From contig CAZEPT010000017.1 of assembly GCA_964514225.1 (NCBI GenBank), positions 1 to 14,506 on the forward strand: a stretch of 14,506 bases of DNA, read 5' to 3'. Below are positions 10,824 to 14,506 of the stretch, one piece after another. How positions within the stretch are numbered: the stretch's first letter is position 1; each line of letters begins with the position of its first letter. Source of the DNA: CAZEPT01 sp964514225 (lineage in GTDB: Bacteria; Patescibacteriota; Minisyncoccia; Phycocordibacterales; UBA9973). The notes beneath the pieces were generated by a model. The model worked only from the letters and a program-made list of their open reading frames with translations, was not told the origin of the DNA and searched no databases. A program made the translations under genes and the position numbers.

Positions 10824-11972
10824 ATGACAAAAATTAATGAGAAAAACATACCTGAAAAACTGATCGAGGATATTTCGGTCCCGTACCGAAATGAGCAAGC
10901 CAAACGACGCTTCTTTGAACACCTTTCTGGAGGTGAAGGATTTGCTGATGACTCGGTTTCCACCTTCGCCGAGGCTATCGGCCAGTGGCAGCAATTCTCC
11001 AAGAATGATGACTTTATAAACTTCGATAAAAGCAAAGCCATGGAGTTCGTGGCTTGGCAGAAATCACGTCCCACCAAAACCAAAAGTGGTTCACTCTCAT
11101 ATGCGACACAATATAACTATCTGCGTCGTATCAAAAAATTCTTTGTGTGGTTATCGCACCAGAAGGAGTATAAGAAAATAAGCAAAACTGATGCAGACTT
11201 TCTTCGCTTGCCGAACAAAGAAGCTAGAATTGCCACATCGGGTACGACGAGACCGATGCCGACGTTCGAGGAGGTAAAGAAAATTATTACGAGTATCCAT
11301 CCAAAAAATGAGATAGATGAACGTGACCGAGCTATATTGAGCTTAGCACTTATAACTGGTATGCGAATATCGGCTATAGCAACCCTGAAGATGAAAAACT
11401 TCAATAGGACGGATAAGCTCTTTGATCAGAATCCTGGTGACGGAGTCCTTACCAAGAACTCAAAGAAAATACTCACCACATTCTTTCCTATCGGCTGGCC
11501 TCAACCCGAGCAATTCTTTCTTGAATGGTATGACCATCTTGTGAAGAAAGGAGCTAAGCCCGACAATCCGATATTTCCCTCAACACTCAAAGGTTTCTCT
11601 GGTGAGTACGACCACAATAAAACATTGGTGAGTGATGAAGGTTGGGCAAGCTCAAGTGGTGCTAGAAAAATATTTGAGAAAAGATGTAAAGCGGCAGAGG
11701 TGCAGTATTTCAACCCTCACTCATTCCGCCACCTCATTGTGAACTATTTGAGCAAGGCTAGACTGACCGAAGAAGAAAAGAAAGCTATCAGTATGAACCT
11801 AGGTCATGAGAATGTCGGCACAACCTTTGGCTCGTATGGCTACGGTCACATGACTCCGATTGATGCGGTCAAAATTGTGCAGAAATTAACCATGACTACT
11901 GGAGATGGCCAGGTAGATCGCCTTACTCCAGAAGAAAGAGCAACTCTCGAGAAACTCCTCAAGAGGTCATAG
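10824..11972 (+). CDS. Tyrosine recombinase/integrase (XerC/D family)
   Basis: 382 residues. The N-terminal SAM-like core-binding domain is at about 40-125 ('SVSTFAEAIGQWQQF ... TQYNYLRRIKKFFVWLSHQ'). The catalytic domain (about 145-355) has R181 in 'ITGMRISAIATL', a likely lysine around K211-K215, H299-x2-R302 in 'HSFRH', H328 in 'LGHENVGTTF' and the nucleophile Y338 (Y340 is close by) in 'GSYGYGHM'. All catalytic positions are present, so it should be active in strand exchange through a 3'-phosphotyrosine. It is longer than housekeeping XerC/D (about 300 residues) and sits with an HTH protein and a serine recombinase, so it is a mobile-element integrase rather than the chromosome dimer resolvase. 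A TATAAC box 6 nt before the ATG, overlapping the preceding stop, could give a separate leaderless start. Confidence 0.9.
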   Translation: MTKINEKNIPEKLIEDISVPYRNEQAKRRFFEHLSGGEGFADDSVSTFAEAIGQWQQFSKNDDFINFDKSKAMEFVAWQKSRPTKTKSGSLSYATQYNYLRRIKKFFVWLSHQKEYKKISKTDADFLRLPNKEARIATSGTTRPMPTFEEVKKIITSIHPKNEIDERDRAILSLALITGMRISAIATLKMKNFNRTDKLFDQNPGDGVLTKNSKKILTTFFPIGWPQPEQFFLEWYDHLVKKGAKPDNPIFPSTLKGFSGEYDHNKTLVSDEGWASSSGARKIFEKRCKAAEVQYFNPHSFRHLIVNYLSKARLTEEEKKAISMNLGHENVGTTFGSYGYGHMTPIDAVKIVQKLTMTTGDGQVDRLTPEERATLEKLLKRS

Positions 11973-11989
11973 GCTTCATTATTAACTAA

Positions 11990-11998
11990 TGGTAAAAT
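11990..11998 (+). promoter_or_regulatory. Extended -10 of the serine recombinase, probably leaderless
   Basis: TGG-TAAAAT, then 7 nt and ATG at 12006. It lies in the 33-bp gap after the tyrosine recombinase; no -35 match. Confidence 0.4.
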
Positions 11999-12005
11999 AA
12001 AATAA

Positions 12006-13691
12006 ATGCAAAAGAACGCCTCAAAACCAATTTATGGCGAATATAGCCGTAAATCAAGCGAATCCGAAGACCGCCAGGCTCTCTCCATCGAGTCGCAACT
12101 TGACGTGGTAAGGAATCTCGCAAAGAATCTCGGCACTCGAGTTCATCAAAAGCATGTCTTTAGCGAATCAAAATCTGCTAAGGTGACTGGCAATCGACCT
12201 GAATACGCTCGCATGCTTCAAACCATAGAAACAGGTGAAATAAATTCCATCATCGTCTGGCATGCAGATCGACTCTCCCGAAACGCCATTGATACAGCAC
12301 TTCTTATTGACCTCCTCGACCGAGAGCGTCTGATTGAAATTGTCACTCCAACCCAAACATTCAGAAATACTCCGATAGATAAGTTCATGCTCTCGCTCGC
12401 CTGTAGCCAAGCGAAAATGGAGAATGATAAGAAAGGAATTGATGTAAAGCGTGGGCTTGAGAAGAAAGCTCGACTCGGAATGTTTCCTGGTCCTGCACCT
12501 TTTGGCTACCTAAATGATAAATATGCCATACGAGGTAATCGAAAAATAAACTCCGACCCTGAACGACTACCACTTATCAAGAAAATGTTTGAGCTCATGC
12601 TCATGGGTTCCTACGCACCACTCAAGATACGAGATATTGCGACAAACGAATGGGGTTACAGAACTCCCGAAGGCACGAAGCTCGGTAGAAGTACCATCTA
12701 CCGCATCCTGAGCAATCCTTTCTACTTTGGAGCCTATGAGTATCCATTGAAAAGCGGAGTGTGGTATCGAGGGACTCACGAGACCATTATCACCGAAGAA
12801 GAATTTGATAGGGTCCAGTACCTACTCGGCAAGAAAGGTAGACCTCGACCAAAGCGTCACGTCTTTGATTTCCTTGGAGTCATGAAATGCGGAGAGTGTG
12901 GCGGAGCTATCACAGCCGAGTTGAAGATAAAGAAACAGCAAAACGGAAATACCCATCGCTATATTTATTATCATTGCACCAAACACCTCAAACCTGAATG
13001 TTCCCAGGGATGTCTTGAGGAAACAGAATTAAAGAAGCAAGTGATTACCGAGATAGACTCATTGGAAATTCCACCCGAGTTCCACACCTTTGCCATGAAG
13101 TGGCTTAAGGAAAAGAATAAGGAGCAAGCTACTGTCGTAAAAACTGTCGTGAATGCCCAGCAGAAGGCTTACAACGCTTGTGTGAGAAAGATTGAAGGAT
13201 TAACCGATATGAGGGCGGGTGGAGAAATCACCGCCGAGGAATTTGCCGAGCGTAAAGAGAAGGTCCTTGCCGAAAAAGAGAAACTTGGCCAGCAATTCAA
13301 GAATAACGACGAAAGAATCAACCAGTGGATTGAAACTGGCGACCAGATGTTTACCTTTATAGAGAAGGCACGGGAGAAATTCAATACTGGTTCGCCCGAA
13401 GTCAAAAGAGGAATACTCTCGACTCTTGGTTCGAACCTCGTCATAAAAGATAAACGAGTGAGTGTTGACATAGAGAAAAGCATTTTGCCCCTACGCAGAA
13501 TATCTAAAGATGTTATGAAATTAAAGAAGCGGTTAGAACCTCTAAATAACGAGGATAAACAAGCACAATTTGAACAATCGTGCATTGAAAATCCAGTAGT
13601 GCTGGGCCTCTTGGATGATGTTAGAACCGTTTTACTTGAAGGAAAGAGTGAGTTTTACTATCGCTGTCCATCGTTTGCAATGCCTATATAA
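12006..13691 (+). CDS. Large serine recombinase
   Basis: 561 residues. The catalytic domain (9-150) has 'YSRKSSE' with the nucleophile S17, 'LSIESQ' (26-31), 'IIVWHADRLSR' (82-92, R89 and R92) and a long E helix. The recombinase domain (about 155-280) has 'PGPAPFGYLN' and 'GRSTIYRILSNPFYFGAYEY'. The zinc ribbon uses C296-x2-C299, C325 and C333/C337. A coiled coil (about 375-450) carries the arm used for synapsis control. The protein catalyses double-strand cleavage with 5'-phosphoserine links and 180-degree rotation. It is complete. It is unusual in directly following a tyrosine recombinase. Near its C-terminus it encodes L-L-D-D-V-R-T, and the DNA there (13607-13635) resembles the left end of the 75-bp repeats at 973 and 7143. 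Confidence 0.93.
   Translation: MQKNASKPIYGEYSRKSSESEDRQALSIESQLDVVRNLAKNLGTRVHQKHVFSESKSAKVTGNRPEYARMLQTIETGEINSIIVWHADRLSRNAIDTALLIDLLDRERLIEIVTPTQTFRNTPIDKFMLSLACSQAKMENDKKGIDVKRGLEKKARLGMFPGPAPFGYLNDKYAIRGNRKINSDPERLPLIKKMFELMLMGSYAPLKIRDIATNEWGYRTPEGTKLGRSTIYRILSNPFYFGAYEYPLKSGVWYRGTHETIITEEEFDRVQYLLGKKGRPRPKRHVFDFLGVMKCGECGGAITAELKIKKQQNGNTHRYIYYHCTKHLKPECSQGCLEETELKKQVITEIDSLEIPPEFHTFAMKWLKEKNKEQATVVKTVVNAQQKAYNACVRKIEGLTDMRAGGEITAEEFAERKEKVLAEKEKLGQQFKNNDERINQWIETGDQMFTFIEKAREKFNTGSPEVKRGILSTLGSNLVIKDKRVSVDIEKSILPLRRISKDVMKLKKRLEPLNNEDKQAQFEQSCIENPVVLGLLDDVRTVLLEGKSEFYYRCPSFAMPI
13607..13635 (+). repeat. Partial third copy of the 75-bp repeat, inside the serine recombinase 3' end
   Basis: 22 of 29 positions match the left block of copy A, including an unbroken GATGTTAGAACC. 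All three sites are in the same orientation, and copies A and C share a reading frame. Confidence 0.45.
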
Positions 13692-13698
13692 AACAAAA

Positions 13699-13721
13699 AA
13701 CTCCAGAAAAGGAGTTCTTTT
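13699..13721 (+). terminator. Terminator of the serine recombinase
   Basis: AACTCC-AGAAAA-GGAGTT, then CTTTTG. It is preceded by an A-run, so it could also work on the opposite strand after the methyltransferase gene. Confidence 0.65.
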
Positions 13722-13748
13722 GTTGTATTTTATGTTTTATTACTTCAT

Positions 13749-13773
13749 CACCCCACCTTGTTCATCACCATTT
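13749..13773. repeat. 25-bp direct repeat flanking the methyltransferase, copy 1
   Basis: Matches 14453-14477 at 23 of about 25 positions (core CACCCCACCTTG). It touches the methyltransferase stop. In the minus-strand frame it encodes N-G-D-E-Q-G-G-V. Confidence 0.65.
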
Positions 13774-14414
13774 TATACCTTCTTCAAAGTAAAAATATAT
13801 GCAAGATTATCTACTTCTTCATAGTTATCTATTTTGAGACCCAGTGGCTCAATCATCTTTTCTATATCAGATATTGAGAATTGTTCAGAAACAAAACCAT
13901 CTATATCAAAAATAAACTTTCCATTGACTTCACTTTTTATTGGAACTTCAACTTGTTTATACATATTCCATCTTTCTTCAAGAGCTTTGTCAGAATAAAC
14001 ACTTACAATTATTTTCCCATCTCTCTTAACAACTCTTTTCATTTCTAATAATGCTTTTTCTTTCTCATTATCAAGGTTTACAAGTGTCATTGAAAAAATC
14101 ACAGTATCAAAGTCCTCGTCATCAAAAGGTAATGATGTCGCACTTCCCAACAAAATATCTACTCTTGGATAATCTTTCAAATTGACTTTGGTATCCTCAA
14201 CAGCTTTCTGGTCAATATCTATACCGACCACATTATCAGTTATATCAATTATAGAGAGTATATTTCTTCCTTCACCACAACCAATATCCAGAACTTTCTC
14301 ATCCTGCTTAATACTTTTCCTTAAATAGTCTTTTTCTTGTTCAAATAGTTTTATATAGGATTTTGGAGGGTTTTTCAGAGTTTTTTCCCAATAATCAATG
14401 TTTTCTGTTTTCAT
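13773..14414 (-). CDS. Class I SAM-dependent methyltransferase (Methyltransf_11/25-like)
   Basis: 213 residues, full length. Motif I 'VLDIGCGEG' is at 41-49 (SAM glycine loop), the acidic end of strand 2 is 'VVGIDID' (62-68), motif II/III 'ATSLPFDDEDFDTVIFSMTLVNLDN' at 92-116, and 'ALLEMKRVVKRDGKIIVSVY' at 121-140 as strand 5. The remainder (150-213) is the C-terminal cap. Such proteins methylate small molecules or lipids/quinones; no NPPY or other DNA-methylase motif is present, so DNA modification is unlikely. The gene is visibly more AT-rich than the neighbouring recombinases and is bounded by 25-bp direct repeats, consistent with separate acquisition. A TGA-TAAAGT box 8 nt before the ATG is a possible leaderless start. 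Confidence 0.85.
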   Translation of the reverse strand: MKTENIDYWEKTLKNPPKSYIKLFEQEKDYLRKSIKQDEKVLDIGCGEGRNILSIIDITDNVVGIDIDQKAVEDTKVNLKDYPRVDILLGSATSLPFDDEDFDTVIFSMTLVNLDNEKEKALLEMKRVVKRDGKIIVSVYSDKALEERWNMYKQVEVPIKSEVNGKFIFDIDGFVSEQFSISDIEKMIEPLGLKIDNYEEVDNLAYIFTLKKV

Positions 14415-14436
14415 TATTTTTTACTTTATCATTTTT

Positions 14437-14506
14437 TTAATCCTCTTTCAATTTCACCCCACCTTGCTCATCACTATTTGTTTTCTTGTAGAGGTGTGGG
14501 TTTTGC
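14437..14506 (-). CDS. C-terminal fragment of a minus-strand gene running off the window
   Basis: 22 codons open to the window edge, ending 'TNSDEQGGVKLKED' and TAA, 22 nt before the methyltransferase start. The frame alone is too short to be strong evidence. The support is that the same N-x-D-E-Q-G-G-V tail is encoded by the repeat copy after the methyltransferase. Confidence 0.35.
   Translation of the reverse strand, partial: QNPHLYKKTNSDEQGGVKLKED
14453..14477. repeat. 25-bp direct repeat flanking the methyltransferase, copy 2
   Basis: Partner of 13749-13773. It lies inside the putative C-terminal codons of the gene at the window edge (N-S-D-E-Q-G-G-V). Confidence 0.65.

Noticed and set aside
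10824..11972. The tyrosine recombinase as the chromosomal XerC/D resolvase
   Set aside because: It is about 80 residues longer than typical XerC/D and embedded with an HTH protein and a serine recombinase; no dif-like 28-bp site was seen.
1..14506. CRISPR array, tRNA or rRNA genes
   Set aside because: No regularly spaced repeats, no cloverleaf-like segment and no rRNA core motif were found on either strand by reading; a tRNAscan or cmscan run would settle it.
1..14506. Alternative genetic code with TGA as sense codon
   Set aside because: TGA terminates several genes here at natural protein ends (for example those ending at 5837, 7991 and 10059), and frames do not continue sensibly past it.

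Overview
The window most likely comes from a candidate-phyla-radiation bacterium (Patescibacteria, Parcubacteria-like). I infer this from gene content, not from a marker gene. There is a 164-residue protein of a 'FPTWKTVKIGT'-type family that I recall as common and unannotated in these genomes. There is also a set of a small 'MLPKEAIEEFKKLYKERF' protein, a helix-turn-helix/zinc-ribbon protein and recombinases that I associate with the same group. TGA is used as a stop codon, so this is not a TGA-recoding lineage. No rRNA, tRNA or CRISPR array was seen.

Layout. (1) 1-2800, mostly minus strand: a GIY-YIG nuclease-like protein with a RAMA-like C-terminal domain; a 460-bp gene-free stretch with a perfect 19-bp hairpin, a dispersed 75-bp repeat and a compact plus-strand small-RNA candidate with promoter and terminator; a DUF3800 protein with a structured leader and an antisense small-RNA candidate; then a P-loop kinase and a 64-residue protein in tandem. 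(2) 2840-3400: an 87-residue cysteine-knuckle protein with a strong promoter, a ~170-nt structured leader whose last helix covers the Shine-Dalgarno, and a conserved element beginning at its stop codon. (3) 3400-7061, metabolic: the C-terminal half of a split transketolase, and a three-gene set that together makes a PEP-synthase/rifampin-phosphotransferase-like dikinase (ATP-grasp, a 91-residue linker protein, and a helical plus phospho-histidine part). (4) 7140-8560: a second copy of the 75-bp repeat and two more short accessory genes. One shares its 3' element with the 87-residue gene and its 5' leader with the other. (5) 8781-13721, plus strand: an unrecognised 85 + 344 residue gene pair, a large inverted repeat, then a recombination module (59-residue protein, HTH/zinc ribbon, tyrosine recombinase, large serine recombinase). 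(6) 13740-14506: an AT-rich class I methyltransferase flanked by 25-bp direct repeats, with the tail of another minus-strand gene at the edge.

How the parts may work together. The metabolic block probably serves phosphoenolpyruvate/sugar-phosphate chemistry, though the dikinase acceptor is open because no PEP-binding barrel is present. The rest is an accessory region in which short genes look like exchangeable modules carrying common 5' and 3' RNA elements, next to a two-recombinase mobile element. Two expression styles coexist. Several genes have a -10 box only 6-8 nt before the start codon (predicted leaderless). The three short accessory genes have clear Shine-Dalgarnos, and two of them clear -35/-10 promoters. 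All RNA structures and promoters were found by eye and have not been folded or tested.
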